Source: Candidatus Moraniibacteriota bacterium
GTDB taxonomy: Bacteria > Patescibacteriota > Minisyncoccia > Moranbacterales > GWC2-37-73
Length of the DNA: 36,966 nucleotides
Assembly: GCA_013336225.1 (NCBI GenBank)
Contig: JAAXUC010000005.1
Span: 59,630-96,595, forward strand
Reading direction: 5' to 3'
Part shown: in pieces, positions 18,328 to 26,169 of the stretch
How positions within the stretch are numbered: position 1 is the stretch's first letter
Layout: every line of letters starts with the position of its first letter
Position numbers and translations under genes: made by a program
The notes under the pieces: generated by a model
Databases searched by the model: none
What the model was told of the DNA's origin: nothing
Seen by the model: only the letters and a program-made list of their open reading frames with translations

Positions 18328-19248
18328 ATGAAAATAAATTTTCTCAAAATCTTTTTTCTGCTCGCTTGCTTTTTTTTGCTGCCGAGTTTTGTTAGTGGAG
18401 AAATTATTTTTGATGGAAGTGGAAAATGGGAAACGACTTTTGATTGTGCCCAATGGGAGCAGCCATTGTCTGGTCCTTGGACAACTTTAAATTGTGATGG
18501 CTTGGAGCGCAGCAATGACACACTGATTCAGGGTGAGCCATTAAAAATAGCATTAGAAGCCAATAATCCTAAGGGTGCGGGAGGCTGTGGTGCTAGTTTC
18601 GCTGTTGCTGATGGTGACGATATTGCGTCAGGTAATTTTAAAGCTGGATTCCCGGCACTTGAAAAAGAATTATGGATCAGGTGGTACATGTTTTTTCCTG
18701 AAAATTTTAGCTGGGGACCTTTTGAATATCAAAAATATATGTTCATCCGTGGCTTGAGCTTGGAGGAGGTCATTTTGGAACCAGCTTTTCAAAATGGCAG
18801 CAATCTTGGAGCTTACAGATTTGTTTGTCAGGGGAGTGCCACTGCAACTTGTGCTAGTCCAATCGTTCCTCATTATTGGTCCGACGTTATGGGTGGTTCT
18901 GTTGGTGATGGAAAATGGCATTCTTATGAAATTCATTTAAAAATGGATACAAATAATTCAGATGGAGAAGGTGATTTATGGATTGATGGAAACAATATTT
19001 TCAGCGTTAAGAATGTTAATTATTCCAGAGGAGATGAAACAGCCAGACTTGGCTGGAACAGAGTCAATTTTATCTCAAATCAGAATTGGCCAAATAATGG
19101 TGGTGTCAGAAGAATTCTTTGGGATGATATGAAAATACATAGCTCGACCCCACCAAATTTGGATGCAAATGGAAATCCATTTATTGGAGTGATTGTAGAT
19201 GAGGATGTGACTTCACCCAGTGCACCAGCAAGTTTAAGTGTGATATAA
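18328..19248 (+). CDS. Secreted jelly-roll protein of the GKWETTFxC type (array gene 8)
   Basis: This 306-residue protein has the signal MKINFLKIFFLLACFFLLPS..VSG. The mature part has no IPT domain and begins IIFDGSGKWETTFDCAQW. Motifs shared with array genes 12, 13 and 14 follow in order: NNPKGAGG, ELWIRWYMFFPENFSWG, GDGKWHSYEIHLKMDTNNSD, GEGDLWIDG, ILWDDMKIH, TPPNLDANGNPFIG. Tail: EDVTSPSAPASLSVI. The strand pattern (W-I-R-W-Y, H-x-Y-E-x-H-x-K-M-D, W-I-D-G) suggests a concanavalin A-like jelly roll, perhaps related to polysaccharide lyases. No catalytic set can be assigned by eye, so binding is as likely as cleavage. Confidence 0.7.
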   Translation: MKINFLKIFFLLACFFLLPSFVSGEIIFDGSGKWETTFDCAQWEQPLSGPWTTLNCDGLERSNDTLIQGEPLKIALEANNPKGAGGCGASFAVADGDDIASGNFKAGFPALEKELWIRWYMFFPENFSWGPFEYQKYMFIRGLSLEEVILEPAFQNGSNLGAYRFVCQGSATATCASPIVPHYWSDVMGGSVGDGKWHSYEIHLKMDTNNSDGEGDLWIDGNNIFSVKNVNYSRGDETARLGWNRVNFISNQNWPNNGGVRRILWDDMKIHSSTPPNLDANGNPFIGVIVDEDVTSPSAPASLSVI

Positions 19249-19249
19249 T
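19241..19249 (+). promoter_or_regulatory. Extended -10 overlapping a stop codon
   Basis: TGATATAAT includes the stop TAA at 19246-19248. The next gene starts at 19296. Confidence 0.45.
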
Positions 19250-19251
19250 TA

Positions 19252-19268
19252 ATGTACATGCACATCGA
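19252..19268. repeat. Remnant of palindromic intergenic element
   Basis: Only ATGTAC and CACATCGAT-like ends remain; the centre is deleted. Confidence 0.45.
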
Positions 19269-19295
19269 TATTTATCTGCAAATTTTAATATAAAA

Positions 19296-20504
19296 ATGAA
19301 AAAACAAATAATTGAAACTTTTTTGTTGTGTAGTCTGTTTTTGGTGTTGCCAGTTTTGGCGCAGGCAGCGCCAGTCATAACTTCAGTCACGGCGGAAACA
19401 ACTTTTGCGCATGGAGAAGTTGTGAATGTTTCAGGCAGCGGATTTGGAAGTAAGACATCTCAAAACGGTGCTCAGCCGGTGGCTTTTGGGGATATGGAAA
19501 ATAGCAGTGTCAGTGCGCGACTCGGTGCATGGTCCAATACCACCAACATGGAAACTTCCACTTTATATAATCGCAATGCTAACAGCACCAATAATGCCAG
19601 ATGCACATTGGTGGATGCGGGAACTGGCGCAGATTCAGCGTGTTATTTTAGTGGTGGCAGTGATGCTGCCAAATGGTACACTCAGCATTGGTTTTATTTG
19701 GGCCCTGATTTTTCTTGGGGAGGGGCAACCGGCTTTGCTAATAATAAAGTTTTTCGCCTGTGGTCAACTGGAAGCACGCAAAGCAACTTGTCATTGGTGG
19801 GTCCAAGAGACAGAGGCTTGCTCAGTGTTGAATTTGTAGATTCTTCTCATGGAGGTTGGGGAACTGGTTGGCAGCCGACATCTTCATCCTACACTTGTCT
19901 CGACCAGGCCTTTGGTCATGCGTGTGACAGTGATTATTGGGACATCTATCCAGCGGGACTGGGTTGGCAAAATTGGGCAACTGACATGAATAAAGGAACT
20001 TGGCATCTTTGGCAATTTGAATATCAAGCCAGTGACATTGATGTTTCAAATGGGATCTTGCGTTGGTGGATTGATGGAAAACCAGTTTTTTCTCATGCAG
20101 ACATCATGACTCGCTCTACAGCCCACCCTTCAAATTTCAGGCCATATATCATAGGTATGACAGCTATACATAATAATTATGGTACTGGCACAGAAAATGA
20201 TGGTGCAACCGGAGAATATTTTCTTGACGATGCTTATATCGACAACACTTGGCAACGGATTGAAATTGGCAATACTGCAAACTATAATGATTGCACGTTG
20301 AAGGAAATTCAGCCGGCCACGCTCTGGAATGACGACGGCATAATTTTCAACTTGAATCAAGGATCTTTTGCAGCTGGCTCAACGGGCTATCTCTTCATCA
20401 CCGATGAAAATGGCACTAGGAATGCTGGCTTTACAATCACTTTTGCCCCGGAAGTAGGCGATGTGACTGCACCCAGCGCACCGAGTGGATTATTTGTCCA
20501 ATAA
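19296..20504 (+). CDS. Secreted split-IPT/TIG protein with lectin-like insert (array gene 9)
   Basis: This 402-residue protein has the signal MKKQIIETFLLCSLFLVLPV..AQA. IPT first half: AHGEVVNVSGSGFGSK. The insert (about 55-315) includes AKWYTQHWFYLGPDFSWGG, TWHLWQFEYQASD, LRWWIDGKPVFSH and FLDDAYIDN; the WWIDGKPVF strand recalls the WIDG strand of the GKWETT family. Second half from about 316: WQRIEIGNTANYNDCTLKEI, WNDDGIIFNLNQGSF, GYLFITDENGTRNAGFTITF. Tail: GDVTAPSAPSGLFVQ, the only one ending in Gln. Exported; probably glycan-binding. Confidence 0.75.
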   Translation: MKKQIIETFLLCSLFLVLPVLAQAAPVITSVTAETTFAHGEVVNVSGSGFGSKTSQNGAQPVAFGDMENSSVSARLGAWSNTTNMETSTLYNRNANSTNNARCTLVDAGTGADSACYFSGGSDAAKWYTQHWFYLGPDFSWGGATGFANNKVFRLWSTGSTQSNLSLVGPRDRGLLSVEFVDSSHGGWGTGWQPTSSSYTCLDQAFGHACDSDYWDIYPAGLGWQNWATDMNKGTWHLWQFEYQASDIDVSNGILRWWIDGKPVFSHADIMTRSTAHPSNFRPYIIGMTAIHNNYGTGTENDGATGEYFLDDAYIDNTWQRIEIGNTANYNDCTLKEIQPATLWNDDGIIFNLNQGSFAAGSTGYLFITDENGTRNAGFTITFAPEVGDVTAPSAPSGLFVQ

Positions 20505-20546
20505 CCTACAAAAAGTCCATCAAGTTTTTAAAGCTTACAAAGTAAA

Positions 20547-21731
20547 ATGCAAAACAAAATTTTCAAAATAATTATTTCACTTTCCATATTTTTTCTGTTG
20601 CCTCATTCTTCCGAGGCTGCTCCTGCAATTGATAGTGTCAGTGGCACAATTAGTGATAGGCAAAGCGTGACAATTGCAGGTGGCGGATTTGGGGAAAGTG
20701 GTCCCAATGTCGCGATGTTTGATGATTTTGAGCGTGGGAATGATGGTCAAGCTCTTTCTGCTGCTGCTAATATTGGAACATATACTTCAATCAGGAACAC
20801 AGTTTATTCATTTGCAGACTCAAAGCTTTCCAATAGCAAGGGTGCTAGAATTATTCCTACCGGAGCTTCCATAGGTGATTATGCTGGCTTTGCTAAAACT
20901 TTTGCTGCGCCAACCACGGAAGTGTTTATGACTAGTATTGGATATATTCCAAATGGACATCGTTGGCCTAACTCTTCTGACTTACGCACTTATCCAGATT
21001 CATCATGCTTGAAGCATCATTGGGCTTATTATGGAGCAAATGGATACCAAGGTGATGGTCAAGGCATTCCTGATGGTGGAACCGAACCTGACATTATTTC
21101 GGCCATGAAAATTGCTGGCGACACCTGGGCAAGAGTTTCTTCTAATGACACCACTCCGCGTGGCAATTTTGATCTGACTGATGATAAGGATGCCATGTGG
21201 GACTGGGATGAGCCAGTGAGATTTTCCTTTTGGGCTAAAACGAATGGGGTCAGTGCAGTGGGTTCTGATGGCTTGTTTCAAAAAGTTGGACCTGGCGGAC
21301 AAATTTATGCCAGATATAAAGATCAGAAAGCTTGGTGTAGGGCGGGTGATCTTTATTGTGGTTTTGACAGAGCCAGTTTTCCTGGTTGGATTCGAGTGAT
21401 TGCTGGCGATCCTGGTTTCCCAACCTCAAATTATGTTATCGATGATATCTATATGGCCACCGGCCCCAATGCGGCAGCCAGAATCGAACTTGGCAACAAT
21501 CCAGTCTATGCAAATTGCACAAAAATGGCAATCAGCACGCCCACGGCATGGAGCGACTCCGCTGTGACGGCAACCATTAGAGAAGGATTATTTAAAAGTG
21601 GCGACAGTATTTATCTTTTCGTGGTGGATGCAAACGGGGATGCATCTCCCGCCTATGGACCAATGACTTTTGGCAGCACTATTGGCGATACCACTGCGCC
21701 AGAAGCTCCAACTGGCCTGGGAGTTTTGTGA
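20547..21731 (+). CDS. Secreted split-IPT/TIG protein with lectin-like insert (array gene 10)
   Basis: This 394-residue protein has the signal MQNKIFKIIISLSIFFLLPH..SEA. IPT first half: SDRQSVTIAGGGFGESGP, then FDDFERGNDGQ. The insert runs to about residue 306 and includes EVFMTSIGYIPNGHRWP, VRFSFWAKTNGV and IDDIYMATG. Second half: NAAARIELGNNPVYANCTKM, AWSDSAVTATIREGLF, IYLFVVDANGD. Tail: GDTTAPEAPTGLGVL, stop TGA. The spacer before it (20505-20546) has no palindrome or clear promoter, so it may be co-transcribed with the gene upstream. Exported; ligand unknown. Confidence 0.75.
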   Translation: MQNKIFKIIISLSIFFLLPHSSEAAPAIDSVSGTISDRQSVTIAGGGFGESGPNVAMFDDFERGNDGQALSAAANIGTYTSIRNTVYSFADSKLSNSKGARIIPTGASIGDYAGFAKTFAAPTTEVFMTSIGYIPNGHRWPNSSDLRTYPDSSCLKHHWAYYGANGYQGDGQGIPDGGTEPDIISAMKIAGDTWARVSSNDTTPRGNFDLTDDKDAMWDWDEPVRFSFWAKTNGVSAVGSDGLFQKVGPGGQIYARYKDQKAWCRAGDLYCGFDRASFPGWIRVIAGDPGFPTSNYVIDDIYMATGPNAAARIELGNNPVYANCTKMAISTPTAWSDSAVTATIREGLFKSGDSIYLFVVDANGDASPAYGPMTFGSTIGDTTAPEAPTGLGVL

Positions 21732-21736
21732 AAATA

Positions 21737-21750
21737 ATGTACGTTGATAG
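21737..21750. repeat. Left half of palindromic intergenic element
   Basis: ATGTACGTTGATAG is the left arm only, six bases after the stop; the right half is missing. Confidence 0.5.
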
Positions 21751-21771
21751 ATTCGGTATTGCTTTAAAACG

Positions 21772-21780
21772 TGTTATAAT
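21772..21780 (+). promoter_or_regulatory. Extended -10 upstream of the MscS-like gene
   Basis: TGTTATAAT is a perfect match. No good -35 is seen at normal spacing. The leader would be about 110 bases. Confidence 0.5.
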
Positions 21781-21842
21781 TAACTTATAAATATTTTTTA
21801 AATGTAATTTTTTTTAAAAAGTTTCTTGTTATTTTGCATTTA

Positions 21843-21863
21843 TACCTGCCTACTGGCAGGCAG
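21843..21863. repeat. CCTGCC/GGCAGG interspersed palindrome
   Basis: CCTGCCTACTGGCAGGCAGG is followed by short ATACGA-type iterations up to 21899. I recall similar sequences in many CPR genomes, often mistranslated as LPTGRQA; this match is from memory. It places the true start of the next gene downstream of it. Confidence 0.6.
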
Positions 21864-21899
21864 GCGAAATACAGAATACGAGATACGAAATACAAAATT

Positions 21900-22589
21900 A
21901 TGAATCCAGTTCAAACATGGGGACAGGCAATTGCAACATCACTGATTGATCTTTGGGTGAGATTTATTTCCTATCTGCCAACATTTATTGGCGCGCTGCT
22001 GGTTTTCTTATTGGGAATGATCGTGGCTTCAATTTTGGGAAAAGTGGTGGAGCGCATCATTAGAGCAATGCGAGTTGATCAAGCCATTGAAAGACTTAAT
22101 ATTGGAGAAAAGTTGAAAGAGCATGGCATTGAAATCACCTTTTCAGAATTTTTGGGAAAACTAGTGCAGTGGTTCTTGGTGTTAGTGTTTTTGATGGCAG
22201 CCACTGATATTTTGGGGTTGGCGCAAGTCACAACTTTTTTGAATAGTGTGCTTTTGTATCTGCCTAATATCGTGGTGGCGACCATCATTCTTTCTGTGGC
22301 ATTTTTGCTGGGAAGTCTGGCCTTTACGATTGTGCGCTCCAGCACTAAGGCTGCTGGCGTTATGAATGCGGGACTTTTGGCAACCATTATTCGTTGGGCC
22401 ATCGTGGTTTTTGGTCTTTTGGCCGCACTCATTCAACTTGGCATTGCAACTTCATTGGTCAACACAATTTTCATCGGACTCATCTCTGCCATCTCCTTGG
22501 CGCTGGGTCTGGCTTTTGGATTGGGCGGACGCGAAGAAGCCGCACTCATCTTGAAAAAAATCCGTGAAAATATTGAGGAAAAAAAATAA
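21900..22589 (+). CDS. MscS-like/TM-helix-repeat membrane protein
   Basis: This is 229 residues from the ATG at 21900 (MNPVQTWGQAIATSLIDLWV). The longer frame from 21834 translates the interspersed palindrome and is rejected. Hydrophobic segments: FISYLPTFIGALLVFLLGMI, LVQWFLVLVFLMAATDILG, LPNIVVATIILSVAFLLGS, AIVVFGLLAALIQLGI and a Gly/Ala-rich last helix (ISLALGLAFGLGGREEAALI). The first helices and the glycine-rich helix match the conserved TM-helix family linked to small mechanosensitive channels. The protein stops right there, without the MscS beta and C-terminal domains, so it is a pore-only or scaffold version. It has no signal peptide of the array type and no array tail. A role in osmotic protection or envelope integrity is likely. 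Confidence 0.75.
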   Translation: MNPVQTWGQAIATSLIDLWVRFISYLPTFIGALLVFLLGMIVASILGKVVERIIRAMRVDQAIERLNIGEKLKEHGIEITFSEFLGKLVQWFLVLVFLMAATDILGLAQVTTFLNSVLLYLPNIVVATIILSVAFLLGSLAFTIVRSSTKAAGVMNAGLLATIIRWAIVVFGLLAALIQLGIATSLVNTIFIGLISAISLALGLAFGLGGREEAALILKKIRENIEEKK

Positions 22590-22613
22590 GGGCCTGTGCT
22601 TGTGGCTATTTTG

Positions 22614-22643
22614 TTTAGGCAGGTATTTAAATACCTGCCTAAA
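22614..22643. repeat. Perfect 30-nt palindrome after the MscS-like gene
   Basis: The arms TTTAGGCAGGTATTT and AAATACCTGCCTAAA meet without a loop. They share the GGCAGG/CCTGCC core with the repeat before the gene. It may act as terminator or as the other end of one element. Confidence 0.85.
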
Positions 22644-22658
22644 TATTTATCCATATAG

Positions 22659-22712
22659 ATGCAAAAACTCAGCCAAAGGCTGATCAGCCTTTGGCTGAAA
22701 ATCTATGAATAA
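22659..22712 (+). CDS. Possible leader peptide (17 aa) overlapping the next start
   Basis: This reads MQKLSQRLISLWLKIYE, stop at 22710-22712, overlapping the ATG at 22705 by eight bases. A second uORF at 28674-28712 has the same ending ISLWLKIYE and the same overlap. It may be a by-product of the palindrome it contains. Confidence 0.3.
   Translation: MQKLSQRLISLWLKIYE
22669..22698. repeat. Perfect 30-nt palindrome just before a start codon
   Basis: TCAGCCAAAGGCTGA and TCAGCCTTTGGCTGA form a perfect palindrome that ends six bases before the ATG at 22705. It could fold in the mRNA and hide the start. A 15-base relative lies at 28684-28698. Confidence 0.85.
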
Positions 22713-24075
22713 CTTCAATTTAAAATTCAAAATATTTTTTCTTCTCGCCATCTTTTTCATGCTGCCGAATTTTGTCAAGGCGGCAAATTTTTATGTGGCG
22801 ACTAACGGCAATGACTCCACTGGCGATGGCTCAATTGGTAATCCTTGGCTGACACCTAAATATGGAGCAACACAACTTGCAAGTGGCGACACTTTGTATC
22901 TTCGAGGTGGAACATATGACAATGTGCTGGTTGAAAATATTAGTGCAACAATTGCAATTTTACCAGCAGCGACAAACACGACCATCGCCAGTTATCCTGA
23001 CGAGGAAGCGATAATCACTGGTAACGGTGGAGTTGCTCCGACTGGTTGGGTTATAGGTGCTAATTCGCTTGCTAGCGGTATGACCATTAGAGATTTAACA
23101 ATTAAGGGTGCTGTAGTCATATTTAGTGCTACTGATGTTACGATTGAAAATTGCGACATTTCAGTTGGCGGCGATCTTTGGACCGGCAATTTGCAAGGAG
23201 AGATTATCTATGTGCAGGGAGGAATAAATACCGTTATTCAAAACAATGTTTTGCACGACAGCACCAATCAGCCAGGCGGCAGTGGCGATGTTGTGCTTGT
23301 ATATAAAAGCGATGGCTTGATCGTTCAAAACAACGAAATTTATGGATCGGCCCGCGCTGGAATAAATGTGAAAGATACCAGTAATAATGCCACCATTCGC
23401 TATAATTTTATTCATGATAACGTCATTGATGGTATTTGGACAGCCAACCAGGCCAATCCCTTTGTTGTTGGATCAACTACTTATACGATGACTGATAATC
23501 TGAATATCTATCAAAATATTATTACCAACAATTCAAATGGAAATGGAATTAATTTATCCATACACGTTAAGAATGTGCATATTTTTAATAATACTTTTTA
23601 TTATAATGGAAATGATTATTATCATGCAAACAGCCAGGTCTATCCGATTGAGTTTTTCAACAACATCTCTTTTAATCCTGTCGATCATTTCTTATATTGG
23701 CCTGGTGGAAGTTACTCGTCAATGTGGAATTTGAGTTATCTTGATTATAATAATTATTACAGAGCAGTAGGCCCAATTTGGGATTATCGCTATACAGATT
23801 ACACAACGCTGGCTGCTTGGCAAACCGCAGCCCAATCTTTTCTTGCTGGAAGTGAGGAAAATTCTGTTACGACTGATCCAGGATTTATGAATGCGTCAGG
23901 AAATTTCAACACACCAGCAGATTTCAGGAGAGTTTCATATGTCACCAATGGTCGTGGCGGAAGTTCTCCGTCAGTGATTGGTGCATACATCACAGGCAAT
24001 GAGGTTATTGGTGTGAATGCAGCGCCAGCTGATACAATTGCACCCGGTGCGCCAAGTGGACTGGGAGTTTTATGA
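22705..24075 (+). CDS. Secreted right-handed beta-helix protein (array gene 11)
   Basis: This 456-residue protein has the signal MNNFNLKFKIFFLLAIFFML, PN..VKA. The mature start NFYVATNGNDSTGDGSIGNP is the DUF1565-type opening of parallel beta-helix proteins. Short strand repeats follow: VTIENCDISV, TVIQNNVLHDS, LIVQNNEIYGSARAGINV, ATIRYNFIHDNVIDGIW, LNIYQNIITNNSNGNGI, VHIFNNTFYYNG. Such folds occur in pectate lyases, polysaccharide epimerases and adhesins; no clear catalytic Asp/Lys set was assigned. Tail: ADTIAPGAPSGLGVL, stop TGA. It shows that the array ends are attached to an unrelated fold. Likely extracellular and polysaccharide-binding or -cleaving. Confidence 0.8.
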   Translation: MNNFNLKFKIFFLLAIFFMLPNFVKAANFYVATNGNDSTGDGSIGNPWLTPKYGATQLASGDTLYLRGGTYDNVLVENISATIAILPAATNTTIASYPDEEAIITGNGGVAPTGWVIGANSLASGMTIRDLTIKGAVVIFSATDVTIENCDISVGGDLWTGNLQGEIIYVQGGINTVIQNNVLHDSTNQPGGSGDVVLVYKSDGLIVQNNEIYGSARAGINVKDTSNNATIRYNFIHDNVIDGIWTANQANPFVVGSTTYTMTDNLNIYQNIITNNSNGNGINLSIHVKNVHIFNNTFYYNGNDYYHANSQVYPIEFFNNISFNPVDHFLYWPGGSYSSMWNLSYLDYNNYYRAVGPIWDYRYTDYTTLAAWQTAAQSFLAGSEENSVTTDPGFMNASGNFNTPADFRRVSYVTNGRGGSSPSVIGAYITGNEVIGVNAAPADTIAPGAPSGLGVL

Positions 24076-24120
24076 AAAATAGATAGTCTTTGATTATAAA
24101 GATAAAGATCTTTGTTATCG

Positions 24121-24175
24121 TCGCTCGTTCGGAAATGAAAATTCATTTTCATTCCGCTCACTTTGCTAGATAATA
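24121..24175. repeat. GGAAATGAAA-type hairpin element, copy 1
   Basis: GGAAATGAAAA and TTTTCATTCC form a hairpin flanked by CGCTCGTTC and CGCTCAC, then TTTGCTAGATAA. Related copies lie at 27163-27231 and 28604-28672. Confidence 0.75.
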
Positions 24176-24176
24176 A

Positions 24177-24185
24177 TGATATAAT
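24177..24185 (+). promoter_or_regulatory. Extended -10 ahead of the RhuM-Fic gene
   Basis: TGATATAAT is a perfect match, with a leader of about 22 bases to the ATG at 24215. Confidence 0.5.
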
Positions 24186-24214
24186 ATCACTGTAATCAAA
24201 ATAAAACAAATAAA

Positions 24215-25219
24215 ATGAAGCAAAAACAAGACAAAAAAGCCTTAAAAACTGGGGAAATCATCATTTATCAATCAACTTCTGGACCAAGATTAGAAGTGCA
24301 TTTGGAAAGGGGAACAATTTGGCTGGATGCCCATCAGATGGCTTTTGTGTATGGCGTGAAACGCCCAGCTGTTGTAAAACACATTAACAATATTTATCAA
24401 TCCAAGGAGCTGGAAGAAAAATCAACCTGTTCCATTTTGGAACAGGTTGCGGCAGATGGGAAAATAAGAAAAATGAATTTGTATAATTTGGATATGATAA
24501 TTTCTGTTGGATACAGAATAAATTCTAAACAGGCCACGCAATTCCGCATTTGGGCAACCAAAACCTTGAAACAACATTTGCTTGAGGGTTTTACGATCAA
24601 TAAAAAGCGGCTTCTTGAGGAAAAAGAAAAATTGAAAAAACTTCAGGAGACGATTGTTTTCTTGCAACAAAAATCAAAAACAAAAATGCTCAAGGGGCAA
24701 GAGAAAGAAATTATTGAACTACTAGCTGACTATTCCAAAACGCTCACAATTTTGGAGCAATATGACAAAAGCAGCTTGAAAGAAATCAAAGATGGCAAAG
24801 CAATTTTTGTTTTGACCTATGAAAAATGTCAAAAAATTGTTTCGCAGCTCAAGAAAGAATTGATGGTCAAAAAAGAAGCTGGGGACATTTTTGGCAATGA
24901 AAGAGGTGGTGCATTCGAGAGTATTGTGAAAAATTTATATCAAACATTTGGTGGCAAGGAATTGTATGTTAATCTTGAATCAAAGGCAGCCCATCTTTTG
25001 TATTTGACAATCAAAGATCATCCATTTTCCGATGGTAATAAAAGAACGGCAGCATTTCTGTTTGTATATTTCCTGGATGCAAATAAATATCTTTTTCGCA
25101 AAAATGGCGAGAGAAAAATCAATGACAATGCTTTGGCGGCCCTGGCACTCTTGATTGCACAATCAGATCCAAAAGAAAAAGATCAGATGATCGCACTTAT
25201 AACACAACTGTTAAAATGA
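24215..25219 (+). CDS. RhuM-Fic/Doc fusion protein
   Basis: This is a 334-residue cytoplasmic protein. Residues 1-125 match the RhuM family: TIWLDAHQMAFVYGVKR, VVKHINNIYQSKELEE, STCSILEQVAADGKIR, YNLDMIISVGYRINSKQATQ, FRIWAT. A coiled linker follows (about 130-180). The C-terminal half is a Fic/Doc domain with GDIFGNERGGAFESIV and the full active-site motif HPFSDGNKRTAAF (catalytic His, acidic residue, Asn-Lys-Arg). Fic enzymes transfer AMP, or phosphate in Doc, to target proteins; RhuM domains are often fused to them. I see no clear inhibitory (S/T)xxxE(G/N) helix and no antitoxin partner next to it. Its stop overlaps the next array gene's ATG by four bases (ATGA). It is likely a toxin-like regulator, possibly acquired with the array. 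Confidence 0.85.
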   Translation: MKQKQDKKALKTGEIIIYQSTSGPRLEVHLERGTIWLDAHQMAFVYGVKRPAVVKHINNIYQSKELEEKSTCSILEQVAADGKIRKMNLYNLDMIISVGYRINSKQATQFRIWATKTLKQHLLEGFTINKKRLLEEKEKLKKLQETIVFLQQKSKTKMLKGQEKEIIELLADYSKTLTILEQYDKSSLKEIKDGKAIFVLTYEKCQKIVSQLKKELMVKKEAGDIFGNERGGAFESIVKNLYQTFGGKELYVNLESKAAHLLYLTIKDHPFSDGNKRTAAFLFVYFLDANKYLFRKNGERKINDNALAALALLIAQSDPKEKDQMIALITQLLK

Positions 25220-26160
25220 AAACAAAAATTCTAAAATTATTTTTCCTCCTAGCAATCTTTTTTGCGCTCTCGAATTTTGCCAGGGCGGCAATCAGTTTTG
25301 ACAGCAATGGAAGGTGGGAGACGACCTTTAACTGTCCAGAATGGATTCAGAATAATGCACTTAGTTGTGACTCACTGGATTTGTTTGGTAGTTGGTTTAC
25401 TACGATGGAAAATAAGGGTTCACAGATAACAGCATCAGCCAATAACCCCTTGGGAGTTGGTGGGGGATTTAGGCATTGGATAGGTGACTATATTCAAAAT
25501 GCTGTAAATATTTCAAATGACAACTCTGGGCCAATTGGACCTGAATTTCCATCTCCTCAGCAAGAACTTTGGATCAGGTGGTATTTGCGATTTGAAGAGG
25601 GAATGGCTTGGGATGATGCAACCTACACAGGAACCAAGTTATACCCCTACTATCACAAATTGTTATACATTTATTCGGCAGGAACGACACAGGTGATCCC
25701 AGGTTTCGTGATTAGTGACAACATGGCTTTAACGGCGCAAGCAACCAGTAATTATTATCAAGTTGCAACCCCTTCTGGATCAGGAGATTGGAATAGGATT
25801 AATGGTGGAAACACTGGGGATGGAGAATTTCATCTTTATGAGGTGCATATTAAAATGGATACTAATCAAACGGATGGAGTGGGGGAATTCTGGATTGATG
25901 GTGCCTTGGTAGCTTCTAATTATGCTGTTGACTGGAGTGATGGAGATGCTTTCGCAAAACAAGGCTGGGAATATATAAAAATCGGAAACAATCAGGCGTG
26001 GTCACATAACAATCGTGCAGTATATGAAGATTTTGATGACATTGTTATCTATAACACCACCCCTCCAAATTTGGACACAAATGGAAATCCTTTTATTGGG
26101 CCAATCGGTTATGGAGATATGACTCCGCCAAGTGTGCCAAGTAATCTCTCGGTGTTATAA
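25216..26160 (+). CDS. Secreted jelly-roll protein of the GKWETTFxC type (array gene 12)
   Basis: This 314-residue protein starts four bases before the end of the RhuM-Fic gene, so translation is probably coupled. Signal: MKTKILKLFFLLAIFFALSN..ARA. The body begins ISFDSNGRWETTFNCPEW and has NNPLGVGGGFRHW, QQELWIRWYLRFEEGMAWDD, GDGEFHLYEVHIKMDTNQTD, GVGEFWIDG, YEDFDDIVIYNTTPPNLD, NGNPFIGPIG. Tail: GDMTPPSVPSNLSVL. Closest in plan to array genes 8, 13 and 14. Jelly-roll, lyase-like or lectin-like; function not proven. Confidence 0.7.
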   Translation: MKTKILKLFFLLAIFFALSNFARAAISFDSNGRWETTFNCPEWIQNNALSCDSLDLFGSWFTTMENKGSQITASANNPLGVGGGFRHWIGDYIQNAVNISNDNSGPIGPEFPSPQQELWIRWYLRFEEGMAWDDATYTGTKLYPYYHKLLYIYSAGTTQVIPGFVISDNMALTAQATSNYYQVATPSGSGDWNRINGGNTGDGEFHLYEVHIKMDTNQTDGVGEFWIDGALVASNYAVDWSDGDAFAKQGWEYIKIGNNQAWSHNNRAVYEDFDDIVIYNTTPPNLDTNGNPFIGPIGYGDMTPPSVPSNLSVL

Positions 26161-26161
26161 T
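26153..26161 (+). promoter_or_regulatory. Extended -10 overlapping a stop codon, leaderless spacing
   Basis: TGTTATAAT includes the stop TAA (26158-26160). The next ATG is at 26170, eight bases after the hexamer, so a transcript would start at or next to the start codon. Confidence 0.5.
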
Positions 26162-26169
26162 AGAAATAG

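Noticed and set aside
21834-21899. Upstream ATG (21834) as the start of the MscS-like gene
   Set aside because: It translates the interspersed palindrome (LPTGRQA), a known kind of false extension.
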